A stretch of 64,000 nt of DNA from Sclerodactyla briareus (GCA_026419785.1 JAODTK010003555.1:930001-994000), one strand, 5' to 3'. Positions 1-12,330 are shown, counted from the stretch's first letter. A program made the numbers and translations. Notes: generated by a model from the sequence alone, not told the origin.

Positions 1-818
1 TTCTGTATTGGGTACTCTATAGAAAGATCGGAATTAGGCTTAGGGCCAAAAAATCATTCCTTGAATGGAAAAAAAGACTAATGGTTATGGGTTTTTTTTT
101 TTTTTTGTGACGCTGGACATTCACAACATAAAAAATAATAAATAATAAACGATTTATATAGCGCATGAATCCAATAAAATTGATCAAAGCGTCTTGTACA
201 GGAGAACAATATAAAATCCTATGGAATTGCAAATAATTTGCCAACCGATACTCTATATAAAAATATACAAAAATTTGAGTTTAACATAAAATTGAAAGTA
301 ATAGTCATTCAGTCAAAATACATCTACTGGAAATAATTTATTCTGGATTGTAAAATAGACCAAAGCTTGTATTAAGCCATCAAAAAGTAATTTTGAATGA
401 TGTTTTATGTAACATGTGATTTGAGAATTTTTCTTCTTCTTCTGCCAGTAATTTAGTGTATTTTTTAACCTTTAAATCCCTCTCAACCTTGAATTCTCCA
501 TAAAAATAATATTATTAGGTGTCCAAAACCCAAGATGAGCTCAATGAACCTGACATGTCTTGTTTGCAAAAGAAATATAATTTGGTGAAATAGAAACCTT
601 TTTGAGATTTCTCCACTTCAACGTTTCTGTTGAGTTACCACCTGGTCAAAAAAAGCGCCACAACGTCGTTCCACAAAACATGACAAATTGGCCTCCAACG
701 CTTAGGAATGAGCCTTCAGTGTACTATTCATAAGGCCACTTGTTGTGTACACCCGACGTAACGGCGAATCCATCATAGATTGTCCACTCCTTGCGTTTGT
801 CCGCCTGGTATACCGTAG
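1..818. other. AT-rich non-coding stretch
   Basis: The stretch is AT-rich with short poly-A and poly-T runs. I see no exon, RNA gene or clear repeat structure. The short open frames here have no recognisable motif. Confidence 0.5.
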
Positions 819-1471
819 AAGGTGCTTTCACAACCAAACGCGATTTCGAGCGATGGCTATGTCCACACCATCGCTTTGCTATTTGGTCCATGCCCACAAG
901 GTGCTTTCACACACTGCGAGCGAAACACGGCGATCTAATGGAGCGTTTCCTTTTAATTTCTCGGCTAGCTGTGCATAAAATATGATCCGTATTCATGTAA
1001 TATTTCATTTACTGTCATACGCTCATATCAGAGACATTCTTCCAGATAGAGCTCGAATATCTTCATGGGAGAAGTGTGGCCTGCGTTTTTTTTTTTTCAC
1101 AATGGCTCCTATCTATCAGTCGAGACTCAGGAAATCTTCAATACTAATTACCCTTGTCGTCTCTCCATTTTTCCCTTTTTGCCTGTTATCATATATCGTG
1201 TAAACATAGCCTATTAGGCACATACACTAACCTGTCAAACGCTTGCAAGGATACACATGATCCCCATTGTCCCCCCTCAGCGATTCGACGAACTAATGGT
1301 TTTAAACATTATGCCGAGCGATCGCTAGCGACGAGCTCCCGTCACGCCGCTTCAGTCAGCTGTTGGTGTGAAAGCTTCGAGCGATTTATATTGGGTTTTT
1401 CAATTTCGTATTTACAAGTCGCTCAATTCGCCGTCGCTCAGTTCGAATCGCTTGCGGTGTGAAAGCCCCTT
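819..1471. mobile_element. MITE-like element with GCTTTCACAC terminal inverted repeats
   Basis: The left side begins with the word aaggtgctttcacaa at 819 and repeats it as aaggtgctttcacac at 898. Both are followed by CG-containing words of the type gcgagcga. The right end, read on the other strand from 1471, begins aaggggctttcacaccg and runs on with similar gcaagcgattcg and gagcgacggcg words. This is an imperfect terminal inverted repeat with repeated subterminal motifs, as in non-autonomous DNA transposons. No transposase frame lies inside. A target-site duplication is not clear, so the superfamily (PIF/Harbinger or hAT-like) is left open. The two left words suggest either a nested copy or a duplicated end. 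Confidence 0.5.
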
Positions 1472-1511
1472 AATGCATTGTCCTGCGTTGGCCCAAACAC
1501 ACTGCACAGTG

Positions 1512-1534
1512 CACACACACACACACACACACAC
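1512..1534. repeat. (CA)n microsatellite
   Basis: About 11 CA dinucleotides in a row, nearly perfect. Confidence 0.9.
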
Positions 1535-2164
1535 ATGATCAAGCGAAAACGCCAGGTTTGTTTACCTTGTTCGTGGTGAATGTGCTGACATACAGGGACA
1601 CAGAATGACGCAAAAAACAACCATGTTGCCATCAACGATAATCAGTATTTCTGCAGTCACCCGACACTACCGACAAACTCACAAAGTAAACGACGTCAGT
1701 TCTCGGTTAGCAACCGCTGCACAAACACCACAAGAAATGGAAAGCCCGACGTTTGTTATTATGGGGTTTGCCATGTTTTCCCATTTCGAGGACGGAACAC
1801 CGACAACACGCCGAATCAGCACCCACGTCCAACCGACCGTCCCCATAAAGCCGAGCCACATGTCTGCTGGCTTCTACACAGGTCAGTGCATGCATAGTAC
1901 CGTAATGGTATAGCATCTGTTGCGAGACAAAGCCCTCTCTTTCATACACATTCCTGTGGATGCAGTTGTCTCGGTGAAACCACTGATATGTGATCCCAGG
2001 TCAGCACCTTTGCAGGCGTTTGCTGATTGGCTGCCCCTAGTGTACGCATTCGATGGTGTTCTTTGTAGGAAGGTTAGGGTTGAGGATTAAATTCGACTTG
2101 AGGTTCCGTCATCCATTCTTGTTTAGAAGGTCTCATGGCCTCAACCCTGGGGTATTAAATCTGT
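1535..2164. other. No feature seen
   Basis: The overlapping open frames on both strands (60-102 codons) show no domain, motif or splice context that I recognise. Confidence 0.4.
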
Positions 2165-2256
2165 TAACCTCTGACTCGTTCAGGACTCGAACTCCTGGGT
2201 TCTCGCTAGACTTTGCGTTCAGGGGAACTTAACGACTAAACGCCTCGCCACCATAT
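2165..2256 (-). mobile_element. tRNA-like head of a SINE
   Basis: Read on the minus strand, 2256 to 2165 begins like the 5' half of a tRNA. An A-box-like segment (ggcgaggcgtttagtcg) is followed about 45 bases later by a B-box word, gagttcgagtcc, close to the GGTTCGANTCC consensus. The sequence does not fold convincingly into a full tRNA and has no clean acceptor stem. A SINE head or tRNA relic fits better than a functional tRNA gene. It differs from the SINE family at 38.9 kb. Confidence 0.45.
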
Positions 2257-2339
2257 TTTGGGCGTTATCGCCATTGACGCTAACGCTGAGGCTGGGGAGG
2301 GGTTGGGTCAGAACTCGGACCTCTCGGCTCTAGGCCCTT

Positions 2340-2640
2340 GTCACCAATACATTTTTACACAAAAAACACCTGGTCCGATCAGATTGAAAATTTTGGTATG
2401 CAGCTTTTCTTATGGGGAGTACAAGAACCCCATCGAGTTTGGTGTACACTGGGGGTCATTTTGGGGAGAGATTAGAAAGTGTGAAAAAATATACACTGTA
2501 CCAATTTTGGCCTGTTAACACAATATCTTATGGTCAGGTCACTCGAAGTCAGCATAATAGGGAAACCCACATACCATGTATAAGCTTCATCAATCCGAGT
2601 GGAATCAAGTATATCTCAACAAGCTAAAGTTGGCCAAATA
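2340..2640. repeat. GGTCA-type dispersed repeat, copy 1
   Basis: It carries the phrases 'cctggtccgatcag', 'ttatggggagtacaagaacccc' (broken here by small differences) and 'ggtcaggtcactcgaag'. Variants recur at 10.8-11.6 kb and 43.7-44.3 kb, which marks a dispersed family rather than unique sequence. Confidence 0.55.
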
Positions 2641-3138
2641 TCAATTTTTCACAATTCCCTTTTTTCACCAAAAAGTACGCAACTATGCGTAGGGATTCCT
2701 TGCCAATATCCGACTCTGTACAAAGGAACTTTCAAGACCACCTAAAATCTGATATTATTCTGAGCAGGCAATAGCAGAATAATGAACTCCCCACACCCAA
2801 CACGCTTCCGGATTGTGCTCAAGTGGAGTTTCAAATAACATGTTCCTCCCTTTGCTCATTACTACATGCAAATAAAGACTTGTACCTTATCCATACTTCC
2901 CGAATGGTAGGGGTTTCTATCTGCTTATGCTTGTGATCAATCATATACCCTGTTGGATTTCATATGTTTATTCAAAAGCTTGGTTCACTCAGGATTGAAA
3001 ACATTGGACAAAAAGTTAATGAATGCCTACGTCTAATACCAAGCCATTATTGAGTGGGTGCATGAAAAGTTGGGTCCAGTGATAGCCACACAGGACTAAC
3101 AAAACAAACTGAAGATGTGTTTTAGACGTAATGTAATT

Positions 3139-3456
3139 GACTTTCTGGTTTGTTGCAACAAGACGAGTCTGGTCGTTACGAAGAACTGACCAGAAGGTCA
3201 CAATGTACCTTAGATCAAATGCAGAGTCAGGGTCAGCTGTAGTTTGCAAAGACGAAACAAATTATCCTTATGACAACCCCTGAAATGTTTCGTTGCGAAG
3301 ATATATAAAGACTCGAAATTTACCAGTATTATAGAGGCCGTCTTACCATTTATAGAGGACTACACATGAGATGGCGTGTGACAGCAGGTTTTATTACGTC
3401 CACTGCAATCATTGACTTATTGGTTTGTTGCAACAAGACGAGTCTGGTCGTCACAA
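3139..3456. repeat. Direct repeat pair 276 bp apart
   Basis: A segment of about 40 bp starting near 3141 (key words tggtttgttgcaacaagacg and agtctggtcgt) recurs near 3418 almost unchanged. The intervening DNA differs, so this is a decayed tandem unit of about 276 bp. The flanks contain the GGTCA-rich phrases common in this window. Confidence 0.6.
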
Positions 3457-3904
3457 AACAATACCCCAAAGACACAAGGGTGGTCAGGTCAAATGATGTA
3501 AAAGGGGCATAATGGGTCAAAGTGTTACCAGAAGTAGTTCACCTAGACGAACAAAACTTTCCATTACAACATGGCTCTGACATGTTTCGTTGTTGAGATA
3601 TAGACGGATTGCCCTATGGTGACATTCTCTGACCTTGACCTGACAGCCAACACAATAGGGTTAATCCACATCATATGTACAACCCTCATGATACCTAATA
3701 TGAACTTGATAGATACTTGCATCATTAGATATCGTGCTGACAAGGTTTTCGAACTTTGCCCTGTTGTGACCTTGAATGACCTTTTGAACTGACAATAAAA
3801 CGACAGGGTTCATTATCTCCACATGACAACCCACGCTGCCAAATTGTGATCTTGATACATGCTTGCGTTATTTCGATGTAGTGTGGACAAGGAGATAGTA
3901 CCCC

Positions 3905-3985
3905 AACACACACAACACACACACGCACACACACACACACCACACACCACATTACATACACACATACACACACAATCACACACCC
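3905..3985. repeat. Imperfect CA/ACAC microsatellite
   Basis: About 80 bp of interrupted (CA)n with cacac and catac variants. The apparent cysteine/valine-rich open frames across it come only from the dinucleotide repeat. Confidence 0.9.
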
Positions 3986-4244
3986 ACGTTACGTACGACA
4001 GGCTGCATAGATTCTTTGTCAAGGACCATTTGGTTAGATGCTGTATAAGGGAATTTTTGTAAGATGGCGTGGTCTAGGGTGAATGAGTCAGCAGTGGGTG
4101 TGGCGAACATCGGCAGATAGAGCGTTGCACTCCCTGGACGGTGAGATTCGTCAACCGGCGATGAGTGATTCGCGAAGAACATCGACGAGTAAACCAAAAT
4201 GTCTCAAGAAGTCGCAACCGAGGAGGAAGGGGTTACGTATTTTC

Positions 4245-4365
4245 ATGGGCGGATCACGGGGGGGGGGGGGGCGGGGGGAAATGTCCCCACCAATATTTTG
4301 GGTGGTGGGGGGGACAAATATCAAATATCCCCCCAATATTTTAGCGACTGGTGAAAAAAATCCTA
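4245..4365. repeat. G-run dispersed repeat (related to 44990-45125)
   Basis: A G run of about 14 bases is followed by gcgggggga, a C-rich word, then 'caatatttt', a second G run and 'aatatcccccc'. The same order of G run, C-rich word and AAATATCCCCCC occurs at 44990-45125. This is a dispersed element, not chance low complexity alone. The length of the runs is probably unreliable in the assembly. Confidence 0.55.
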
Positions 4366-4399
4366 TAACATTGTACCAGTACGGCCATGACACAAAAAC

Positions 4400-5106
4400 G
4401 TCTAAACTCATATTTCTTATTAGATTGCTGAAATATTATGTTGAGAAGGCCGAAATGCAAAAAAAAACGCGGCGCTGTATCCTGTTCTTTTCCGTACATG
4501 TAAAATACAGTAGGCACACGTGTACAATAACTGTCAAATTCTCGCAAATACGATTTTTGTCCATACGTGTCATCTTAAAGCTGTGTGGTGAACATATAGT
4601 AGGCCACGAGGAGATTGGTTAGAACCTGATTCTGTTGGCATCCACCCACCCCCCCCTCCCAACAAACAAACAATGCCGGAACTCCAACTGCCCGTTCTTA
4701 ACATGCACACAGTTGGTCTACTTCTGATCCTCGTGTTCAGCTCGGCTTTGCCTGCCTGACGTGCTGTTTTTAATAGAAGATGAATGAAAGCTGATATGTA
4801 ACGAAAAAAAACAGGCAGGGGATCGTGCACATTAGTAGGGAAGTTTACGTGATGTCGTATGAAAAACATAGAGGCGCGGAGCTGGAAAAACCAATTTGGT
4901 GAGAAGTGAGACCAGGGAAATTTGGACGAAATTTGAGCGGAAACAACCCTGAAAAATGACCAAATTGTTGCTGACTGGCTCTATTCCTTTTAATCAAATG
5001 ACACGAAAAATGCACACATTTTCCATGCAGTGATGTTCAAGCAAATTTCAATCGGCGGGCACAGCTCAAACCCAATTGGAAGGGTCCTCGACTGGAATAT
5101 CTCTAA
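4400..5106. other. No feature seen
   Basis: The stretch is mixed-composition DNA without recognisable coding or repeat structure. The open frame at 4083-4622 includes the G-run repeat and has no domain. Confidence 0.4.
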
Positions 5107-5159
5107 GACATGACTATGGTAGGAATGGAGACCACGATGAAGTAATGTAAGGAATAACA

Positions 5160-6075
5160 TCGTCCAGTTTTCGGAAATTTACCGTCCATTCAGTAAGTGG
5201 CATATTGCCATATTAGCGGGAAGTTTCGCTCATGCAATATGGAGGGGGGGGGGGGGGAGGGGGGGGGGGGGGTGGGGGAGGGGTGGTCCGTAAGACTAAT
5301 CTCTCCCGTTTTGTAAAAAAAATGATGGGACGCGTATTGTAATGAATAAGCGAGACATCAGTTCCTTCGAGAGTGTTTATTGAGATATGCATTTCAGAAA
5401 TTATTGTAAATTTTAGGGAGGTTGCTACTGTCATAAGACATGGGAAGTACCGTTGCGGCAATCTGGGGGGGATCCGTAAAGGCTCAAAATGTCTGTACCT
5501 ATACGAGACCACACGAGGCTGGCCCAAATTGTAAGGAATAAACATCGATTAGTTCCCTTCGAGAACGTTTCTTGACATACAAATTACTGAAATTTATTGC
5601 CAATTTTAGGAGGACGTTGCTAACTGCCATACAGCGCGGTGAATTGCCGTTTCCTGGCAATATGAGGGGTCTGTTTTTTAAAAACGAAAATTTCCATTGT
5701 ACCCTACGCGTCTCCACTGATGGTGCGGCTGCCCGAATGGTAGGAATACACATCGATCAGTTCCTTCAAAGAACGTTTCTAGAACTATGAATTCTGGAAA
5801 TTATGCTAAGTGACGTTGCCTACTGCATTACGGCCGAAATGCGTTTCCTGCAAAACCTGGGGGGGTCTGTTTTTAAACATATTTTTTTCTTGTACCCTAC
5901 GCGGTCAACAAGGGACGGTGGCCCGAATGTACGGAATAAGCATTGTTAAGTTCCTTCAAGAATGTTCTTGAAATAAAAAAAATTGGAAAATTATCGACAA
6001 TTCTAGGGATGTAGCCAAATGCTCCAGAAGTGCCGTTGCCTGCACTATTGGGGGTCTGTAAACGAACATTTGTCG
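5160..6075. repeat. Tandem array of about 200 bp units (about 4 copies)
   Basis: The phrase 'agttcc.ttc.ag.acgtt' recurs near 5360, 5549, 5759 and 5950, giving a period of about 190-210 bp. Each unit also contains a 'ttgccgtttcctggcaatat' type phrase, 'ggggtctgt' and 'gtaccctacgcg'. Units differ by many small indels. Long G runs at 5242-5283 interrupt the first unit. Confidence 0.75.
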
Positions 6076-6079
6076 GGCG

Positions 6080-7760
6080 CTAAGCGCCAACCACATGGTG
6101 GAGCTCAGCTTAGATGGTGTTGCTACTTCTTATATTGTCCCCCCCCCCAATTTTTAACACGATCGCCGCCCCTAGCGTAATTTTTACGTTCGCGATGACG
6201 GAGAATCCACTGATTTGTTTTTTTCACCAGTTAAGGGTATGCCGTATCTGCAGAAGCCTTGGGTCCGACCCACGTCTTCAGCCGCTCGGTTGCTACAGAG
6301 GAATCACAACACACCCTGCTGCGCCTCAGCGATGTGTGGCCGCTGGAAACGGCCGTGGTCGCACCTGGTCCTGATGAAGAACTGCGGCTGTCGGTTTTTT
6401 TTTGGGTGTGGCTTGGAGCCGCGGCTTCCCCCCACAACTCTCCCATCTGTCTGTGCTGCCCGTCGGCCCCCCCCTCCTCCAAAAAAGCCCACCCCACCCC
6501 AAAAAAAAAAAAAAATCAAGGTTATGTGTCAAAAAGGGGTCAAATTACTGACGAATAAACCCAATTTCCTTTGCTTGAGCCTGATACAAAAATATAAAAA
6601 ATTGCCCTAAACATTTGAACGCTAGCCTCTAATGGTACACTTCGATCTGGGGCCATTCTTTAGGCCCAAAGGGCCATTTTTTCAGTTCCCGAGGGTGCCA
6701 ATAAACGGGTTTTTTCTCTCTCTGACGCTCCCATCATTTATAGTGGCTCGGAGCGTATAAATTCGATGATGGTCGCCAGGGTTACAAGTCCCGGAACATG
6801 TGCGTGGAGTCAGCTAGTTAAGCCGGAACTTCACAATAAGATCGGCAAGCAACTCCTGGTACCTTGAATGTATTTGTGATAGGCCTATATGCTAACTGTT
6901 TTCAAAATATTGTTCCACGAACTCAAACCAGCTATGTTTCCCTGTAAAGATATAACTTCGATCTTGGGCCAGTGTGTCTAAGTCTGTCGTGGTCCTTATC
7001 CCAGGAAGTGCCATTTCCGTGATCTAAAGGGGTGCCAAAAACCAAATTTTCTCGAGCTACGCGCCCCCATAGTGGCGCTCCGCTCAGATTTTGTCGTCGC
7101 TCAGTTGGAACGATACCAATCCAGTTCGGCAATTTTGGTCTTGACACCCCCCCCCCCCCCCAGCATATGCCCTAGCTACGGTCATGCATGGTGGGCAAAC
7201 AAATAAAGATGGATATACCATTTATCAAGTTTTTGGGTATTAATGTCGTCCCATCTGATATGTGTTACAACATGTGGTCGTGGTTCCGTTTTAGGCCTAG
7301 AAGTGCCAGTTCCAGTGATCTAGTGGTGCCCAAAACCAAAATTTTCTTGGCACGGCTACTCGCCACTTATAGTGGCGATCCGCTTATATATTCTCACCGC
7401 CCGCACAGGTTACAAAATACATCCATTCGGAAGGTCAAACATTGACACCGCCAACATATAGAAATCCTAGCTATACGGCCATGCGTGCAAAACAAAAAGT
7501 GATACACGATTTCAAAGATTGCTCTTTGTATTCTATTCCGCCTATATGTATTACAGTTTTTAAAGGGGGATATTTTGCTTCACTAATTGGGACATTAGGA
7601 AGCAAGAGATCCCATTTAAGGACTTGGTCTATGTAGCCCAAACACTAAAAAGTGGTCCATTTCCGCCACTGGGGGGTCTGTAAATCCACAAATTTGCTTG
7701 TACGCTACGCGCAACCCGTGGTGGCGCTACCGCCGTAGATGTAAACGACAAAACCAGTCG
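6080..7760. repeat. Second tandem array, about 300-350 bp units
   Basis: The key word 'tagtggcgctccgct' or a variant occurs near 6096, 6741, 7070, 7368 and 7719, each preceded by a word like 'gtgcc.tttccagtgat' and 'aaaaccaaattttct'. Shared phrases (ggggtctgtaaa, tacgctacgcgc) tie this array to the one at 5160-6075. A single related unit appears at 53980-54065. The array is interrupted by poly-C and poly-A runs. Confidence 0.65.
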
Positions 7761-8082
7761 GTTAGTGCCCCCCCCTAGCCACCCTTGGATACACTGAAAA
7801 AAAAAACAAAAAAAACCCAAATATTGAAAAGTCTGGCACGGCCCTTGTACCATTCCCCCTGCCTTATGCGGATGCTATACCGCGAAGGAATTCTAATGAA
7901 TATTCTTCCCTTAAAAGCCAAGCACCGACAATATACATGGCGGACTGCATGCCTTTTTTTTGGTCTTTTTTCGAAGACATGATATTGTTTTTTCTCTTGA
8001 AACAAACGTTACGTTTTCGTAATATGTGATTTTCACATTCAGAATCCCGGAGACGCATAACGCATCCTATGAATCTACCCTA

Positions 8083-8485
8083 GGCCGTGGATTCCATAGA
8101 TGCGAATGCGTACCGGTGCGGGATTTCCAAATCCCATATTTATAAAACATACGTTTATTTCAGAGAGAAAACACGATAAGTGTATACGAAAAGACCTTAA
8201 AAGCAGCAGCCCATGCAATTGTCGTTGCTTGGCTTTTTATAGGTACGTATGTCCATAGAATTCCATTCGCGGTGAGACTCATTCGCATACGCGTTGGTAC
8301 AGTAGCCTTTTTCGCTATTTCATCGTTGGTTTCCTTGCATTTATGAACTTTTGTCTTTCGATGGTACCCAATATCTATCTTACAAACTAAATAGAACATA
8401 TTCTAACACTAAGCCCCCGCTCAGTTTCACGTTAATTGCGATTTTCCACATACGCCTACGCATCTATGGAATCCGACCTAAGAGA
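8083..8485. mobile_element. MITE-like element of about 400 bp with inverted ends
   Basis: The left end reads 'ggattccatagatgcgaatg' and the right end, on the opposite strand, 'ggattccatagatgcgtagg'. This gives an inverted repeat of at least 16 identical bases, extended with mismatches. A third, internal relative of the phrase (tccatagaattccattcgcg, 8251 onward) is followed by 'cgcatacgcgttgg'. There is no transposase. Size, inverted ends and subterminal copies fit a non-autonomous DNA transposon. I did not identify the target duplication. Confidence 0.65.
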
Positions 8486-8489
8486 GTTC

Positions 8490-9430
8490 TTGTCGGGCCT
8501 CGAAGATATGATGGCGTACATCGGCTTGGTGCTCCAACCTCACATGTAGGAGACTCCGGTCAGTGACGAAGGGCCGCCCTGCCACGTGATATATCTAAAC
8601 CTATATACCTAGCCCTACTGGTACGTAGGAATGCCCCAACGCAATCTGTGCAATAGAGAGGGCCTCTCGTTGGCTTAGGGGCCTCAAAGCTTGCATTGGG
8701 AGGACCCAACAAAACATCCGGCGAGCCCCAAAACGCCCCCACCCAGCTGCACACCCCCATACCCCTGTGTTCTATCACTATAAACTAATGCACGCCCCAG
8801 ATGCTATCGCTGAAACCAAAACCAACAATTTGCCCCAAACTAATTGTACTAAAAAAAATCAACTAAGGAACTCAATGTCCCAACTCAAGTGGAAGTTGGT
8901 GCCTGTTTGCATCCAGGCCTCTCAGAGCTCTGTGGCCTCACCAGTAATTGACTCACTTCCTCTGCCTCATATCACCTGAACTGAGCACTGATTCTTGACC
9001 CTCGATCTTTGAACCTTTTGACCTTATCAATCGGGTCGACTAGATGGGTTGCAATCTGGGGCGCACCCACCTCCCAACCCTACCTGTCATTTCCGTTATC
9101 AGGTGTTTCCCCTTGGGTAACCTTTCTGACCTTTGTTGCGTTGGCCGTGTTATGATTGTGGATACTTAGCTCAAGAAAAAAAAACACAAGTGCTTTCACT
9201 CTGGGCCCCCCCCCCCAAAAACAAAACACCCGGTAGCTTATTACCACTGCCTTCCGTTTTTAAAAATTTATTTCGGTTTTGGGATCTAAATGACCTTTGG
9301 TGTCTTAGAGGGGCTATAAAGAAAGGGGGTTCATTTACACCACATGACGCACATACAGGCAAAATATGACATTGATGCCATTTACGGTCTTCGAGTTTGC
9401 TTGATTGAAGCCAACAGTGACACCTATAAT
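8490..9430. other. No gene seen
   Basis: The stretch includes a poly-A run and a C run near 9180-9218. The short frames have no motif. Confidence 0.4.
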
Positions 9431-9440
9431 CCACGGACAC

Positions 9441-9522
9441 AACGCGCGCGCGCGCGCACGTACACACACAACACCACACACACCACACCACACCACACAC
9501 CCAAACACACACACACTCACAA
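9441..9522. repeat. (CG)n and (CA)n compound microsatellite
   Basis: A short (GC)n tract of about 16 bases is followed by interrupted (CA)n. Open frames on both strands across it are repeat artefacts. Alternating purine/pyrimidine (CG)n next to (CA)n is the classic composition for left-handed Z-DNA. Confidence 0.9.
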
Positions 9523-9529
9523 ACGTGCA

Positions 9530-10790
9530 AGTCAACGAGACAACGACATCGATTCCTTTGCAAGGAATCTTAGAAAGCGAAAATCCAGTGAAACGCGCCT
9601 TTTTCAACCTATTTCTATTTTCTCCCAAATTCTACCTCTTTTGTGTGCAAAAAACCCCCAATCTGTCCCACCGGGTCCCTCAAGGCAATTTGTTTTCGGT
9701 CCGTCAGAAAATAGGTCTGGGCCCAGAATAAATATTTCGACTACAGTGATGAGTTGTACGGGGAATACCCAGCCCACGGTCATATCAATTGAATATATAT
9801 TCCTTTCAATATTATTGTGTTGGAATTAAGTGAAAAATGTTCGAAATGATTTTCGGAAACCATTACAATTGTACTCTATTGGAGAACAACAACCCATTTC
9901 AGCTAAAAACAAATCATTGAACTAATTTTGCCACTTCTTCTAGTGATTTTACTGTATTTAATAATCTTTTCAATAGAGTTTTTCCCCATATTTCCCATAT
10001 ATGCATGAATTTTGCACGAAACTGACAGATTATATGTTAGCAGTCGATACCTAATTGACAATATCTGTACGATGTCCTTTTTAGAAATTTATCCGAGGTT
10101 GGCCAAATGACCACCTATAAACGGTCGCAGAACTGATACATATGTACGTTACCCAGAGCAAATCCTGAGTAAGGCTCACTTTGTGTATTGGCCGAGAATC
10201 CGCTCTCTCCTGATTGCTAATAAGCTAGGCTCTCCCTGTACGAATTTACTAATTGGGTATTTATACTTCATATTCATGCTTCGTTAGAGTAGTTGCGTGT
10301 TCTCAACTAGTAATGTCTTGACGAGGCGAACTGTTCATTATTCTGATTCAGGATTTGCTGTTAGATGTTACGTCAGGCGGTATAATGTTTTCTCCGAGTG
10401 CCGTCTGGCGCAATTACGCTGAAGGCTACTCCTAAGGCCTAAGCTTTTGTGTCGAAATTTCTCATTTCTCCCGTTTTTTTTAGCGTGCGTGTGACCAAGG
10501 TGGTGAGTGTTGAGGGTGGTGGTCCGAAATGGTGTATGATTAGAGCCTATTCTGAAAAGTTTGTACGCCATCAACGCAATTGTCAAGAAAGACTGTCCCC
10601 TTGACTTTGTGCCTGGTTTTAACATGATGTAGGCTAGCTATTGTTTACAACGGATCTATTCTAGAGACTGTGAGGTTGTAAGTTGATATTTTCTCTAATT
10701 GTGACATAGGCATTTTTCGCATATCAGCAGTGCTGGAGGTTCGATCGTGACTCCAGACTCGGGTCCCCTATTTTCAGGACTTTCGGACCT
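9530..10790. other. AT-rich, no gene seen
   Basis: No splice-bounded coding segment or array is visible in this stretch. Confidence 0.4.
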
Positions 10791-11640
10791 CCACTTTCAT
10801 GACTCGTTGGGTTTTTGTTGATTCCTTGACGAAGTCAGAGGAATCTATGCAGTCCACGGTCGGTGTTTGTGTGTATGTATGTGTAGGTGTGTGACGCCCA
10901 GCTTGTAAACAACATAACTTTATCAGGTCTGGGTACGTCAGGCTCATACTTAGTATGTGTGTTCCCCCAGATGATTACATATGAACCCCTATGTTTTTGG
11001 GTCAGGTCGAAGGTCAATCTGAGGTCACCAGAGTCAAAGTCTGAACCTTGTAAACACAACGTAATTCCCCGAATGGTTGGTCTGATCAGTTGAATTTTGG
11101 TGTTTGGCTTTTTATGGGGAGTACAGGAACCCTATTGTTTTTTTGGTTTCAGGTCGGGAGGATTTTTGGTCGAAAATAGGAAAGTTGAAATTCGATATGT
11201 TGGCCAATTTTTGGCTTGTAAACCGAACTCGAACCCCACCCGAGGATAAGCTCATACTCGGTATTGTGTTCCCCCATGATGAGTACTTAACCCAATTGTT
11301 TGGGGGTCATGTCAGGGGTCACTGAGGTCACCAGAGGGGCAAAGTCCTGAAAACCTTGTAAACACGATAACGTCCAGAATGGTTTTGTCCGATCAGGTTG
11401 AAATTAGGTGTGTATCTTCCTCATGTGGAGTACATGAACCCTATTGGTTTTTTTGGTGAAGGGCGGGGGAATGAGGCTCATACTTGATTTGTGTATTCCC
11501 CGTGATGAGTACATGAACCCTATTGTTTTGGGGTCAGGTCGGGGGTCATCTAAGTTTACCAGACTTCAAAGTCTGAAAAACCCTTGAATTTAGTGTGTAG
11601 CTTTCTTACCAGGGTACGGAACACTATTAGTTGGTTTGTT
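10790..11640. repeat. GGTCA-type repeat, degenerate tandem units
   Basis: Phrases such as 'gtcaggtcgaaggtca', 'gaggtcaccagagt', 'aagtctgaa', 'ccttgtaaacac', 'ccgatcaggttgaa' and 'tatggggagtac' recur three times at about 250 bp spacing. The unit start (ttgacgaagtcagaggaatc) also occurs at 43694 with the same downstream order, so this is a dispersed family. Confidence 0.65.
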
Positions 11641-11765
11641 TAAAGAATGGGAAATTTGTCAACGGTATGTTGCCTATAATGAGCTGGGTAACTCTTCCCC
11701 TTTTGTCCGTGTGTCTGGCTATGGTTGACAGAAACATCCCAAGGGATCACTAAAGCCTTTTGGCT

Positions 11766-12298
11766 TTCTGGTTCATATAGTACATTCATGCATGTGTACT
11801 ACTATAATCGAGACACTCAACCGACCGATGCGTTGAGAGGTTCACCTTCGTACTCGGGGGAGGCCAAACTTCCCGTCTCTTGACCTCGGTAATCAAAGCT
11901 CCTCGACGTAGTAGTAGTGATGAAGGATGTAATAAGGCTCGTCTCCAGCTTGACTGACGGGTTTTTAACTGCTGCAGACTGTCCCGTGTAGCTCGTAGTA
12001 GCTCGGTAGAAGCTAGATGAGTTAACAGTTGTAGCAATCCCGGTATTTTGCTCCGTAATAGCTCCGTGAAGGTACACCAGTACGGTTGTAGCAACCTGGG
12101 GGCCCGGGGACTGGATACTGTTTGCAACACTGACTCAACGTGGTGTTCCCCGCGGCTGCTCTCGCTACAGAATATTCAGGTTATGTGGCCCAGCCATCGG
12201 GTGCCCGAACCCCTGAAAAGCCTGAGGCAGCTGGGAAATACCTGTCACTCACCAAGTGCTGTCATCTGCTGCAACAGGGGTTGGCCGCTCCACCAACA
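11766..12298 (-). repeat. 3' LTR of the element
   Basis: It is the downstream copy in element orientation. It begins TGTTGG at 12298 (minus strand) directly after a purine tract. Its outer end near 11766-11795 is blurred, because the gtgtactac word is shared with the other LTR but the terminal TG/CA is diverged. Confidence 0.65.
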
Positions 12299-12330
12299 CT
12301 CTCCCCCCTCCCCCACTTTAAAAGGGGAAG
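12299..12330 (-). other. Polypurine tract
   Basis: On the minus strand the bases just upstream of the 3' LTR are almost all purines (agtgggggaggggggagag). This is the position and composition expected of the plus-strand primer in LTR retrotransposons. Confidence 0.65.

Noticed and set aside
3725-4062. Cysteine/valine-rich and histidine/threonine-rich open frames
   Set aside because: They are translations of the CA microsatellite on each strand.
5213-5545. Proline-rich protein
   Set aside because: The proline run is the translation of a G run. The rest belongs to a tandem array.
9171-9829. Long open frames (130 and 161 codons)
   Set aside because: Most of their length is the CG/CA microsatellite, and the rest has no motif.
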